The notes below the pieces were generated by a model. That model did not search any database. It was not told the origin of the DNA and saw only the letters and a program-made list of their open reading frames with translations. The position numbers and the translations under genes were made by a program. Shown piece by piece: positions 1-9,312 of a stretch of 64,000 nt of DNA (its first letter is position 1; each line of letters opens with the position of its first letter). The stretch covers positions 131,167 through 195,166 of the forward strand of contig WMKK01000002.1 of the NCBI GenBank assembly GCA_012295225.1, given 5' to 3'. The DNA comes from Ostreococcus mediterraneus. Lineage: Eukaryota; Chlorophyta; Mamiellophyceae; Mamiellales; Bathycoccaceae.

Positions 1-2199
1 CCAGACTCCAGCACGACGCCGCAACCGACTGTGGATGAATTCCAACCATCCACGACTGTACCCGACGAAGCGCCCGCCGATCCAGCGCAAGACGAACCAT
101 ACAACGCGTACGACGAGCAGACGCCGCCAGCTGAAGCTCCGACGCCGCCATCTGGTTCTGGAATTGTCGCGCCCGACGAGCCGCCTCCGCCACCCGTCCC
201 GGCGCCGCCGTCGCCTCCGCCGACATCCTCCCCGCCGCCTCCGCCACCCGTCCCGGCGCCGCCATCGACGACAACCACAAATACCGAGCGCGTCACCGCA
301 CTCGGCGGTACGCGCAAATTCATGTTTGCCGAACCGCATGTGGTGAAGAATCTCGACGACGCCGGCGTCGCCCTCGTATGGATTTTCATGGAGGGACAGC
401 TGACGTATTCGAGCGCGCTTCCGAGCTGGGCTGAAATCACCCTCAACGACGAGGTGATCACCGCTGGCGACGTCGTGACGGTGCACAACGATGACGTGTT
501 ACAAGCGTCAATCGTCGCGTCCAACGTGCCCGAGATGTTGCGCGTGGGGTACGTATCCATTAAAGGAAAGCAGCACGTGCTCGAAGTGCAGACGGTGGCG
601 CCGCCGCCGCCGCCGCCGCCACCCGGGACGCCGCCGTCGCCGCCGGCGCCTACGGAAGCGAACCTTTTGGTCGCCGTCGCCTCGAATAAGCCTCGTGCGT
701 GCGATGCCGCCGAAGAATACCAATGGACGCGCGTCGTCGCGCCGGATAGAACCAGCGTGGCGCACAATAAATGGTGCGCGAGAAAGTTGCCGAGCGGTAG
801 TTTCTTTGAAGCTCCGTTGTGCGCGTCGACCGCTGGGCGCGATGTGGTCATTGTCGTCGATGCCAGTGCAGCCATGGGTGCGGAGTTGTTTTATGGAAAC
901 ATGATTGACATGTTGCACGACTTGTATTGCACGTTGGAAGGGAGCGATTCGCAAGTGGGCGTGTTGCTCCTCCCCGGGTCGTCCAATCCGTTCGTGTGCG
1001 ACGCGTACTCGAGCTACATTCCATTACAGCGACACACGCCGCAGGCGTTCCATGACGCGCTGGAGGACTTGCGCGCAGACACAGAAGCGTGCTGTGGAGG
1101 CAGCGTGCCTCTGGCACAAGGTTTGAAGGCGGCGAAAGGATTGATTGAGGATTATGGCGTCTTTGATAAGAAGGATGCGAGCGTGATTTTTGTCACGGCG
1201 AGCGAACCCTCGACGCCCGTTCAAGAAGAAACGTGTTCGTCGTTGAGCTTGAGTGAATTCAAGGACCTCACTCGCAGTCACCCATTCAACAAGGTGGAGG
1301 ATGGTGAGGATTTGACGAGCTGTCATTACAAGCTTCGGTCTGTGCCTGCCGCCGCCGCTGAGCTCAAGCTCATGGGTGCCCGGCTTTCGGTGCTCACCGT
1401 CCCGGGTGTGAGCGGTACCAATCCTCCGAGCGCGTACTACACTGGTTCTCCGTGGCCCGAAAAGTGCACTGCCGACGGTACGTGCGCATTCAGTGCCCCA
1501 TACGGTGGTGACCGCGGATTTTGGGGCGAATGGTACGTCGACGACCAAGGCGAGACGACGCGCGACTACCAACCGGGTGCACCTTTGGAATGCGTCATGA
1601 AGATCACCCCGGGCGTGCCCATCGTGAGCAAACCCGTGTTAGTCAACGCGTTACGCGTGAACTCATGGGATGCCGATGAGTACGCGTCGAGCGTCTCCGT
1701 GGCTATGTGCCCGGCGCCCGAATGCGTCCCCGAACGTTTGCACGACGCCACGTCCATGGACATGTGCGTCGGCGACGACGCCGATGACTGGGCAACCACC
1801 AAGCACTGCGCGCAACAAAATATGTTTGCCGTATGCGATCGTCTTATGGTTCGTTCCGAATCGTGTTACGGCGATGCGCGTCAAAGTGCGATTGAACACG
1901 GCGTCGTCGACGGCGTCCCCGCCATTGCCACGATGTTTACGTGCGCCCAACGCTGCGACGGCGTCCCCACCGACACGTTACCAAAGTACTTGCGCGTCGT
2001 GTGCAGAAACGGTGACCAGTGTGACAGCAAAGAAGTCGACGGCAACGCCTACCCGAGCAGCGATTCGCAGGAGCGCTACCCGACGAGTCAGAGCAGCCAA
2101 CATCCAAAAACCGCCGACGCGAGCGCGTACCCGACGAGCGCGTACCCGACGAGTGCGTATCCAATCGTCAACGCCGACGCGAGCACGTACCCAGCCTAA
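1..2199 (+). CDS. Proline-rich, von Willebrand A-like extracellular protein (5' end outside window)
   Basis: The frame is open from base 1, so the N-terminus, and any signal peptide, lies outside the window. Two Pro-rich blocks (about 160-275 and 595-655) resemble the hydroxyproline-rich spacers of algal cell-wall and pherophorin-like proteins. Between them is a small beta-rich segment. A VWA-like fold starts near base 840 (VVIVVDASAAMG) and runs to about 1420. Its metal-site motif is DASAA where the family expects DxSxS, so metal binding may be altered. The last third is Cys-rich and ends in YPTS-type tandem repeats (about 2050-2195). A role in the cell surface or matrix is inferred from composition only. 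The next gene, UTP14, is unrelated. Confidence 0.75.
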   Translation, partial: PDSSTTPQPTVDEFQPSTTVPDEAPADPAQDEPYNAYDEQTPPAEAPTPPSGSGIVAPDEPPPPPVPAPPSPPPTSSPPPPPPVPAPPSTTTTNTERVTALGGTRKFMFAEPHVVKNLDDAGVALVWIFMEGQLTYSSALPSWAEITLNDEVITAGDVVTVHNDDVLQASIVASNVPEMLRVGYVSIKGKQHVLEVQTVAPPPPPPPPGTPPSPPAPTEANLLVAVASNKPRACDAAEEYQWTRVVAPDRTSVAHNKWCARKLPSGSFFEAPLCASTAGRDVVIVVDASAAMGAELFYGNMIDMLHDLYCTLEGSDSQVGVLLLPGSSNPFVCDAYSSYIPLQRHTPQAFHDALEDLRADTEACCGGSVPLAQGLKAAKGLIEDYGVFDKKDASVIFVTASEPSTPVQEETCSSLSLSEFKDLTRSHPFNKVEDGEDLTSCHYKLRSVPAAAAELKLMGARLSVLTVPGVSGTNPPSAYYTGSPWPEKCTADGTCAFSAPYGGDRGFWGEWYVDDQGETTRDYQPGAPLECVMKITPGVPIVSKPVLVNALRVNSWDADEYASSVSVAMCPAPECVPERLHDATSMDMCVGDDADDWATTKHCAQQNMFAVCDRLMVRSESCYGDARQSAIEHGVVDGVPAIATMFTCAQRCDGVPTDTLPKYLRVVCRNGDQCDSKEVDGNAYPSSDSQERYPTSQSSQHPKTADASAYPTSAYPTSAYPIVNADASTYPA

Positions 2200-2311
2200 A
2201 ACAATTACACAAGCCATTCAGCGATATGAATCGTTAGCACAGCACACAATAGACGTAGCAGCTGTATCATACTCATATCAACAGTCAACACGATACGACG
2301 ACGACGCCTCT

Positions 2312-2322
2312 AAACCCTTAAC
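2312..2322 (+). promoter_or_regulatory. Telo-box-like AAACCCT motif upstream of UTP14
   Basis: The gap 2200-2484 holds AAACCCTTAAC about 165 bases before the UTP14 start, followed by a CpG-rich run to the start codon. In plants AAACCCTA motifs are enriched in promoters of ribosome-biogenesis genes. UTP14 is such a gene, but a 7-base match may be chance. Confidence 0.25.
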
Positions 2323-2484
2323 AAAACGCCAGCTCACACTTCCGCGACGCGTCACGCGCGCGTCACTCGCCCGCGCGCGACGCACACGCGACGCACACGC
2401 GCACGAACACCCCTCGCGCCACTTTCGCGCGCGCACACACGCAAAACACGCGTCAGTCGTCGAACATTCGCGCTTGAGCTCGAT

Positions 2485-5202
2485 ATGGCGCACCCGAGCG
2501 GCGGCCGCCGCCACGCGGGCGCATCGACGTCTCGAGGCGCGCCCTCGCGCGCGAACGCCGCCGGCGGCGCGCGTAAAAGTTCAGGACGCGTTCGTCGAGC
2601 GTTCGAGCGCGGTGTTTCGGGCGGTCGAGGCGGGAAACGCGTGGTAGGGTCGAGTGATGAGGATGAGGAAGCTGCGAGCGATGAGGATGCGTTTGAAGAC
2701 GTCGCCGAAGCGAGTGATTTCGACGACGAGGAGATTGATGAAGACGAAGCGTTCAATGATGATGATGATATGAAGTATGGTGAGCTCTTTGGTGGCGGTG
2801 ATGACGACGACGAGGAGTTTGATGAGGATGAAGAGGATGATTCGGACGACGAGGATGAGGCTGGCCGAGCGACGGCTGCCGCCGCGGAGGAGGAGGACGA
2901 CGAAGACGATTTAGCGCAGTTGATGGACAGCGATGACGAGGATGCCGTGGAAGAAGATGAAGAAACACGCGAGAATGCAAGCCGTGCGCAAAAGTTGATC
3001 GCGGCGGGTGTTCGAGGTGCGACAGAGGAGGACGAAGAGGAGGACTTGGAGGAATTGCTCGACTCGGAGGACGACGGGGCTGAGGATGAAACGCGCGAGC
3101 AAATGCTCGATGATATCGTGGGCGAACGTAAAACGTTCACCGAGCGAGATGTGCGTTTCCGTCCGGTGCGAAATGAGATTGTTCAAGAAGATCCTTTGTC
3201 GCTACCGCCGATGCAGGGGTCTGGGGACGCGCCGCCGATGACGTTGCGGGATTTAATGGCGACGCTCGGCGAAGAGCATCTCGACCAGCAGACGGTGAAG
3301 CGATTGACAAAGATCTCCAAGGCTAAAATCACGGATGTGCCTCTCGCACCGCGCATTCAACAGCGCGTCGAACGCAAGGTGGCGTACGAGGAAACCGCCA
3401 AGGATATCACAAAATATCAACCCATCGTCAAGGAGAATCGCGAAAAGCGTACGCTGAAATTTGAGCCGTCGCGTAAAGACATGCACCGCAAAGACACCCT
3501 CGGCGCGCTCGTAGCGGATTTTACCCCGCGCACCGAGCTCGAGAAGGAGATTGCACAAGTGCTCAAGGACTCTGGACACGGTACGGGGAAAGACGCCGCG
3601 CGAGGTGAGCTGCTCGAGATGAACGAACTCGCCGTCGAGGATGTCCAAGCTCGACAAGCAAAGCTCGCAAAAATGCGCGCCGTGTTATTCTACCACGAAC
3701 AAAAAGCGAAACGGTTGAAAGCCATCAAGTCAAAAACATTCCACCGTCACAACCGAAAGGGTGATTTGAAAGTCATCGGTGACGATGCCGATACAGACGA
3801 AGAGGGCCGAGGCGACACGCCAGAGGAGCGACGCGAGTACCTGCGCGCGCAAGAACGCGCTCTCTTGCGCCACAAGAACACCTCGCGCTGGGCGCAACGA
3901 GCGATTAAAAAAGGCATTGCTCATCTTCCAGGCACACGAGAAATCATGCAAGAGCAGCTGCGCATCGGTCAGCAACTCAAGCAAAAACTTGAAGGCGCGA
4001 GGACGACGACGGGGGGTGGCGACGAGAGCACCGACGCCGAATCCGACGGCTCGGATGACGACGGTGACGGCGTCGACGATCCCGTCGCCGAGCGCAAGCG
4101 CCGGCTCAAAGCCAAGGCGGCGGCGATTAAGGCTATGGAGGATGGCGAGGCGGAGATTGAAGGTGAGAATGAAAGCTTGTTCAAGTTGCCATTCATGGCT
4201 CGGGCGATGGAGAAGAAGAAAGCCGCGACGGCGGAGGAGGCGCGAGAGTTACTCAAAGAGCTCGATCGAATGGACGGCGACGGCGGCGAAGCGTTGAGTG
4301 ACAGCGACAGTGATGATGATGAGTGGGGCGCCATGACGGCGCGGGCGAAACGTGCGAGTGATGCGAGGCAGACGTCGGTGTCAAAGAAGGCGAGGCGCGA
4401 GACTACGGATGACGGCGAGGAGGGCGATAGTGACGACGACGTTATGAATGGCGCCAATGTCGGCGACGATGGAGACGGCGATGACAAGAACGAGGAAAGG
4501 TTGTCTAAACAGCGCGCACCGGTGAAACGGGCGGCGCCGGTGAAGGAGCTTTCGACGGCGGCGCGTAACATGCGCGCCAAGGCGGCGGCTCGAGCGGCGC
4601 CACCAAAAGTGCACCGACCCGAGGAGAACGACGACGAAGACGACGACGAAGACGGCGACGCCCCGACAGTCATGCTCCAGGAAGAAATGACCGCAGGCAT
4701 GAATAACGCCGACTTGATGCGCCGCGCGTTTGCCGACGACGACATTGAAGCTGAATTTGAAAAAGAAAAGCTCGCCGACGTCGACGCCGAGCTTCCCAAC
4801 ATCGACGCGCCTAAAAACTTACCCGGCTGGGGCGCATGGGGCGGCGATCAACGCGTCCCCAAGTGGATGAAGGATGCCGAGAAGAAAGCTAAAGCCGAAA
4901 AGGCCAAGGCTCTGAAGAACCGTCGAGACGCCAAGCTCAAGCACGTCATCATTAGCGAAAAGTATGATAAGAAAGCGGCGGCGTTCAACGTCGAGTCGCT
5001 CCCGCACGGATTTTCAAGCAAGGCGGCGTACGAAGGCACGATGCGACATCCTTTGGGTTTGGACACAAACACCGACGCAATGTTCAGCAAACTCAACGCG
5101 CCAAAGGTGTTAAAGGCGACTGGAGCCATCATCAAGCCGTTAAAGTTGCCAAAGAACACAAAGCAACACGGCAAAGCTGGCGGCAAGGCGGGCAAGCGTT
5201 AA
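2485..5202 (+). CDS. UTP14: U3 snoRNP / SSU processome protein UTP14
   Basis: The 905-residue protein has the layout of the Utp14 family: a long acidic N-terminal region, a conserved charged middle and a C-terminal signature including PGWGAWGG (about residue 777) followed by PKWMKDAEKKAK and the ending region LPHGFSSKAAYEGTMRHPLG. Utp14 belongs to the small-subunit processome in the nucleolus and activates the helicase Dhr1 for U3 release during 18S rRNA maturation. The start is the first ATG after a CpG-rich promoter. The Asp/Glu tracts give a repetitive DNA sequence that opens long meaningless frames on the other strand. The gene ends 57 bases from the end of the convergent MATE gene. Confidence 0.93.
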   Translation: MAHPSGGRRHAGASTSRGAPSRANAAGGARKSSGRVRRAFERGVSGGRGGKRVVGSSDEDEEAASDEDAFEDVAEASDFDDEEIDEDEAFNDDDDMKYGELFGGGDDDDEEFDEDEEDDSDDEDEAGRATAAAAEEEDDEDDLAQLMDSDDEDAVEEDEETRENASRAQKLIAAGVRGATEEDEEEDLEELLDSEDDGAEDETREQMLDDIVGERKTFTERDVRFRPVRNEIVQEDPLSLPPMQGSGDAPPMTLRDLMATLGEEHLDQQTVKRLTKISKAKITDVPLAPRIQQRVERKVAYEETAKDITKYQPIVKENREKRTLKFEPSRKDMHRKDTLGALVADFTPRTELEKEIAQVLKDSGHGTGKDAARGELLEMNELAVEDVQARQAKLAKMRAVLFYHEQKAKRLKAIKSKTFHRHNRKGDLKVIGDDADTDEEGRGDTPEERREYLRAQERALLRHKNTSRWAQRAIKKGIAHLPGTREIMQEQLRIGQQLKQKLEGARTTTGGGDESTDAESDGSDDDGDGVDDPVAERKRRLKAKAAAIKAMEDGEAEIEGENESLFKLPFMARAMEKKKAATAEEARELLKELDRMDGDGGEALSDSDSDDDEWGAMTARAKRASDARQTSVSKKARRETTDDGEEGDSDDDVMNGANVGDDGDGDDKNEERLSKQRAPVKRAAPVKELSTAARNMRAKAAARAAPPKVHRPEENDDEDDDEDGDAPTVMLQEEMTAGMNNADLMRRAFADDDIEAEFEKEKLADVDAELPNIDAPKNLPGWGAWGGDQRVPKWMKDAEKKAKAEKAKALKNRRDAKLKHVIISEKYDKKAAAFNVESLPHGFSSKAAYEGTMRHPLGLDTNTDAMFSKLNAPKVLKATGAIIKPLKLPKNTKQHGKAGGKAGKR

Positions 5203-5259
5203 AGCCACGTGTAATTCAAAGTCTACCGGGTACTTCTAAATCTAAACCTATTCTAATGC

Positions 5260-6885
5260 TTACCGTTTTGGTTTTTTACCGTCGACGTCCTCCTCGTCTT
5301 CTTCGTCCTCCTCCTCCTCGTCGTCGGCGTTGGCGCCCGCCGCGGCGTCGGCGTCAATCCTATCCAACGCCCGTTCGCACGCCACGGGCCAGTCAATCGT
5401 AAACGACGCCGCTCGGCCGCCAAAGCACACGACCATCGACCACGCTAAATGAATCCACGCGCTCGAGAGCAAACCAATCCAAATTCCAACCAACCCCATC
5501 TTGCGCGGACCGAGCGCTAAATGCGCGGCGAGCGGAATGCCGACGAGCCAATAGGCGACGACGAGCGCCGGGGTCATGGATGACTGATACCCGGCGCCGA
5601 CGACGACGCCGCACAAGGACACTTGGACGTTATCCAAGATGATGTACGCCGTGACGAGAGGGACGAGCGCATCGAGACGCGCGACGACGTTTTGGTCTGA
5701 TGTTTCTGCGCCGAACACGCGGTCGGCGAGGGCGTAAAACCCGAGAGCACTGAGTACGGCGACGCACAACGCAAAGGTCAACGTCGCTCGAGCCAACATC
5801 GCGGCGTCTCGCGCTCGACCGGCGCCGACGGCGTTTCCCACCGCGCTCGACGCCCCACGCTGCCATACGCACGCCAATGAATAAAACCAAAAGTATGCGT
5901 TTTGTACGAGCGTCATGGCGTCCAGTTCCAAAGTTGCGTTCGCGCACATGCCGGCTAAAAACGCCATGACGTCCCACGCGACCCATTCGACGAAATTCAA
6001 CGCCAACGCCGGCAACGCCAACGCGAGGAAACTTTTCCACCCTCGAAACGCGTCGCGAAACTCGACGTGCTTAAACGCCCGTCGACACTCAGCATCTAAA
6101 AACATCGCCGACACGTAGCACACCATCGTGCTAAAGTCAATCACGACGAGAGACATCGCCGCGCCTTCAAATCCCAAATCCAACGCTTGGATGAACAGCC
6201 ACGGCGCGGCAAACTTCATAAAACTCGTAATCACGCTCAGCGTTCCAACCCGCGCGCTCTTCTTCATCGCCATCATTGTTTTCAAACACACGCACGTCGC
6301 GGCTTGTGCGAACAACCCTGGGCTACGAATCCGCGCGAATTGTCCCGCCATCGCGCTCGTCGTCGGCGTCTGTCCCAGCCGCGATAAAATCCCCTCCGCG
6401 TTGTTCCATATCACCGCACCCGGCGCGCACGCCAACACGACGAGCACCGCGAACGCACGCACCGCCGTGGCGCCCACGACATCGAGGTTCTTCGCCCCGT
6501 ACGCTTGCGACGACGCCGTATCCACGCCCGCGCCGAGTCCCCAGAGCGCGACGTGGCCGCTCACCGACGTCAGCACGTTGGCCAGTCCAAACGCCGCCAG
6601 CGCGTCCGCCCCGGCGTGTCGCGCCACGAGCGCGAGCTGAAAGGTAATACACGCCGCGGAGCTGAGATATTGCAGCGAAATGGGCGCGCCCAGGGCGATG
6701 ATGTCGCGCACCGCGCCAATGTGCGTCAACTTTTGTGATGTCGATGACGCCTTCGTCGACGTCAATAAGTGTTCGCGGAGGCGCGTGTATTCGGGAACTT
6801 CGCCGTCGCTGTCGCTCTGCGCGTCGGACGAGACGTCGCGCGCGTCGTCGGCGCGCGGCGCGCGCGCCGACGCGTGCGGCGACAT
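5260..6885 (-). CDS. MATE family multidrug/toxin extrusion transporter
   Basis: The 541 residues hold about twelve hydrophobic segments in two related halves. The first begins GAPISLQYLSSAACITFQLALVARHAG, and SSQAYGAKN follows the pattern of plant and animal MATE proteins. MATE carriers export organic cations or metabolites in exchange for H+ or Na+. The N-terminus (first 60 residues) is Ser/Asp-rich and lacks an obvious targeting peptide, so the plasma membrane or a vacuole-type membrane is likely. The C-terminus is a strongly acidic tail ending GKKPKR. The gene is divergent from the KH-domain gene with only 55 bases between start codons. The substrate cannot be told from sequence. Confidence 0.9.
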   Translation of the reverse strand: MSPHASARAPRADDARDVSSDAQSDSDGEVPEYTRLREHLLTSTKASSTSQKLTHIGAVRDIIALGAPISLQYLSSAACITFQLALVARHAGADALAAFGLANVLTSVSGHVALWGLGAGVDTASSQAYGAKNLDVVGATAVRAFAVLVVLACAPGAVIWNNAEGILSRLGQTPTTSAMAGQFARIRSPGLFAQAATCVCLKTMMAMKKSARVGTLSVITSFMKFAAPWLFIQALDLGFEGAAMSLVVIDFSTMVCYVSAMFLDAECRRAFKHVEFRDAFRGWKSFLALALPALALNFVEWVAWDVMAFLAGMCANATLELDAMTLVQNAYFWFYSLACVWQRGASSAVGNAVGAGRARDAAMLARATLTFALCVAVLSALGFYALADRVFGAETSDQNVVARLDALVPLVTAYIILDNVQVSLCGVVVGAGYQSSMTPALVVAYWLVGIPLAAHLALGPRKMGLVGIWIGLLSSAWIHLAWSMVVCFGGRAASFTIDWPVACERALDRIDADAAAGANADDEEEEDEEDEEDVDGKKPKR

Positions 6886-6940
6886 GGCGACGAGAGCGTG
6901 ACGGGCGAGCGTCGCCGCGTCACTGTCTGACGCTCAAGAA

Positions 6941-7948
6941 ATGTCATTCTTTGACGTTCCCGCCGGCGCGCTGTCGTCGTCATCGAGCGAGGACGACGAC
7001 GAGGACGACGGCGACGATGCGGTCGACCGCGGCGATGCGATGGCGCGCGCGCGCGACGCGAGCGGGCGCGACGCGACGACGACAGATGGTCACGACATCG
7101 ATGCGCGACAACCCAGCGAACCAGCAGACACACGCCATCCGACGCGCCTGCCGAGCGCCGCCGACGTCGTCACCGCGCTCGAACGATCACAAAAGGATGT
7201 GCGCGATCTTCTGCACGCCGCGTCGTTCGATGCGCGCATGCGTGACGCGGCATTGGGGCGTTTAGGTGCGGATGCGCGATCGACCTACTACGCGCCGAGC
7301 GTCGGGGACGCCGCCGACGTCGGCGAGCGTCGCGCCGCGACGATACGCGTCGATGTCCATCGCGTGCGTATCGTTCCCCTGCGCGTCGCACGTAGGATGG
7401 AGAGTAGCGAAGGAAATGGGATGTTGGCAGAGGTGAAGCGAACGGGCGCGCGGGCGTCGACGTCGCGCGTGGACGAAGACGACGCCGACGAAGAAACCGA
7501 CCAATCCAAAGCGCGCGTATCCATCACTGGCGCCGCCGAAGACGTGGAAAAATGTGTGCGCTTACTCGAGGCGTTGGTACGAGAGGATGAAAACTCGAGC
7601 ATGAAGCGGTTTTATTGCCCTAAAGTTGTCATGGGCGCGTTTATCGGCAAGGGCCGGGGACATTTGAATAAAATTGAAGGCGTATCCAAGTGTAGGATTG
7701 TGATTTCTGACGAGCAAAAGGTGCACGAAGGGCAGACGCACGCGGTGGTGCAGGCGGTGGAGGTTCATGGCACGCCCACGCAGGTGGCGTTGGGGTATAA
7801 GCTTGCGTTGCAGAATTTAGACGCCGCGTTGCAATGCGCGCCCGACGTCGACGAAGCCAAGCTCGCGGTGCGCGAGAGCGGCCTGGACATTGATGATGCG
7901 CGACGCAAGAGGAAAAAGCCGAAACTCAACGAGGCAAAGGTGGAGTAG
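6941..7948 (+). CDS. KH-domain RNA-binding protein
   Basis: The protein has 335 residues. Residues 1-75 are acidic and low-complexity. About residues 125-215 look like a degenerate KH fold (RVSITGAAEDVEKCVRLLEALV is its last strand and helix), without a clear GxxG. About 222-297 form a better KH domain: VVMGAFIGKGRGHL supplies the GKGRG loop, and VVQAVEVHGTPTQVALGYK the final strand and helix. The C-terminus is basic (RRKRKKPKLNE) and could be a nuclear signal. KH domains bind single-stranded RNA or DNA; the target is unknown. The start ATG lies 55 bases from the divergent MATE start, so the two share one short promoter. Confidence 0.7.
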   Translation: MSFFDVPAGALSSSSSEDDDEDDGDDAVDRGDAMARARDASGRDATTTDGHDIDARQPSEPADTRHPTRLPSAADVVTALERSQKDVRDLLHAASFDARMRDAALGRLGADARSTYYAPSVGDAADVGERRAATIRVDVHRVRIVPLRVARRMESSEGNGMLAEVKRTGARASTSRVDEDDADEETDQSKARVSITGAAEDVEKCVRLLEALVREDENSSMKRFYCPKVVMGAFIGKGRGHLNKIEGVSKCRIVISDEQKVHEGQTHAVVQAVEVHGTPTQVALGYKLALQNLDAALQCAPDVDEAKLAVRESGLDIDDARRKRKKPKLNEAKVE

Positions 7949-8084
7949 AATTGTTATGTAGATGATGACTTGTGTAGTAGCCACACATTGAGTCGTAGTT
8001 GACGCCGCGAGCGCGCGCGACGAGACATTGAAACGCGCGCGCGCGACTGACAACCGCCACATTATTCGACGCGCTTCGGCAGAT

Positions 8085-8963
8085 ATGGATCTCATACCCA
8101 AACCCCGATCGGATCGCGAATCAAAAACTCGCACGCTTGAGTTCTTTTGGAAGGATCGAAACGTCGACGCGCTCGTCGCGAGACTGCTCGTCACGCGCGC
8201 GCTCCCGTTGGATTTGAGACGTCGCATCGAACATGATGTTGAATGCTTAGAATGGCGCGAGTACTATTCGAAGATGAAGCACTACGACCAGACGGTCAAA
8301 GAACGACGACGAGATTTGATTCGTGAGCTGCGTCGGCTCGGGTGCGAGCCGCGCGCGGACTCCGCGCTGTGCAAGGGGTTCGTGTACCAGACGCTCGAGC
8401 CGACGACGTGGACGGCGAAAGCCGTCGCGCGACGCATGGCGGAGATGAAATACGTGCATTCGTACTGCGACACGTTCAAACGAGAGGTTGAGGATATGAG
8501 AGAAAAGTTTGAAAATCTTTGTGACAAATACATGTGTGAATACGACGACGAGCATGACGAGTATGACGAGTACGATAGCGATCGATTGGACGACGACCGC
8601 GCCGACGCGAGAGAGGCGGCGTGCGAAGACACCACTGGATACCGATATTTTGGAACGTACGTGAGCGAGTTGGCTAAAAGTTGGAAGAAATTTCCTAAGA
8701 AGTGGCCTTGGTCGATCCCAGACGACATTCCAGAAGAAGACGTAGACGAGGCTGGCGATCCTCGCGAGACGCTCGATTTGGAACGTTCTGAACTCGATGA
8801 AGACAACAAGGATGAGGGCACTGGCGCCGATGAAAACGACGAAAACGAAGAACGCGAGGAAGAACATGAAGAAGAAGACTCCGACGAAGACGATTTCGAT
8901 GAGGATGGGTGGTCTGATGATGAATTTCATGAACATGTATGGTACGAAGACTCCTCCGACTGA
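8085..8963 (+). CDS. Unknown acidic protein, possibly lineage-specific
   Basis: I do not recognise this 292-residue protein. The open frame extends up to a TTG at 8028, but the first ATG is at 8085 (MDLIPKPRSDRES), which I take as the start. The first half is helical and charged (TRALPLDLRRRIEHDVECLEW, YSKMKHYDQTVKERRRDLI), with Cys and Trp residues suggesting a real fold. It is followed by acidic runs such as EYDDEHDEYDEYDSD and a Trp/Lys patch (SWKKFPKKWPWSIP). The last 70 residues are almost all Asp/Glu with a final aromatic cluster. No membrane segment or targeting peptide is visible. The composition suggests a nuclear or chromatin-associated role, but this is only an impression. Confidence 0.6.
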   Translation: MDLIPKPRSDRESKTRTLEFFWKDRNVDALVARLLVTRALPLDLRRRIEHDVECLEWREYYSKMKHYDQTVKERRRDLIRELRRLGCEPRADSALCKGFVYQTLEPTTWTAKAVARRMAEMKYVHSYCDTFKREVEDMREKFENLCDKYMCEYDDEHDEYDEYDSDRLDDDRADAREAACEDTTGYRYFGTYVSELAKSWKKFPKKWPWSIPDDIPEEDVDEAGDPRETLDLERSELDEDNKDEGTGADENDENEEREEEHEEEDSDEDDFDEDGWSDDEFHEHVWYEDSSD

Positions 8964-9312
8964 GACGCGATCAATCGAAACCGCCGGCTCTGTAAGATGA
9001 CAACTTTTAAAAATCAACCACACATCACAACACTGCATCTCCTCAACGATTACACTTTCCTAGCGAATTCGGGTTTTATTCACCCCACCGGCGTCCGCGA
9101 CGATGTGCGTCGACGGCGCTCGCGAGTCGGTCAACTACTGTGCTGGGCGTTTAACATTTTTTTCACATGATGCTCGTACCGGTACCGGTACCGGTAAGAG
9201 TTTTCATTTCCAAGTGTTTTTTGGACATTTGACTTCAACTGACGGATGGTGATATTGTACAATGGATGCTACCGGTACTATGTGTTTTATGCTATGACGA
9301 GTATCTACGGCG
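8964..9312. other. Intergenic tail-to-tail region with TACCGGTA repeats
   Basis: The 349 bases lie between two converging gene ends. They are AT-richer than the genes. They contain a short tandem of the hexamer TACCGG and a second copy of the palindrome TACCGGTA at 9270-9277. No gene or RNA is recognised. Confidence 0.6.
9177..9196. repeat. TACCGG tandem repeat (3 units plus TA)
   Basis: TACCGGTACCGGTACCGGTA is a perfect hexamer tandem that is also self-complementary. It sits in the shared 3' region of two converging genes, and the palindromic unit TACCGGTA recurs about 75 bases downstream. Confidence 0.85.

Noticed and set aside
2352-3140. Ser-rich frame opposite UTP14
   Set aside because: It arises from GAT/GAC/GAG tracts read in antisense as Ser codons; UTP14 is clearly coding.
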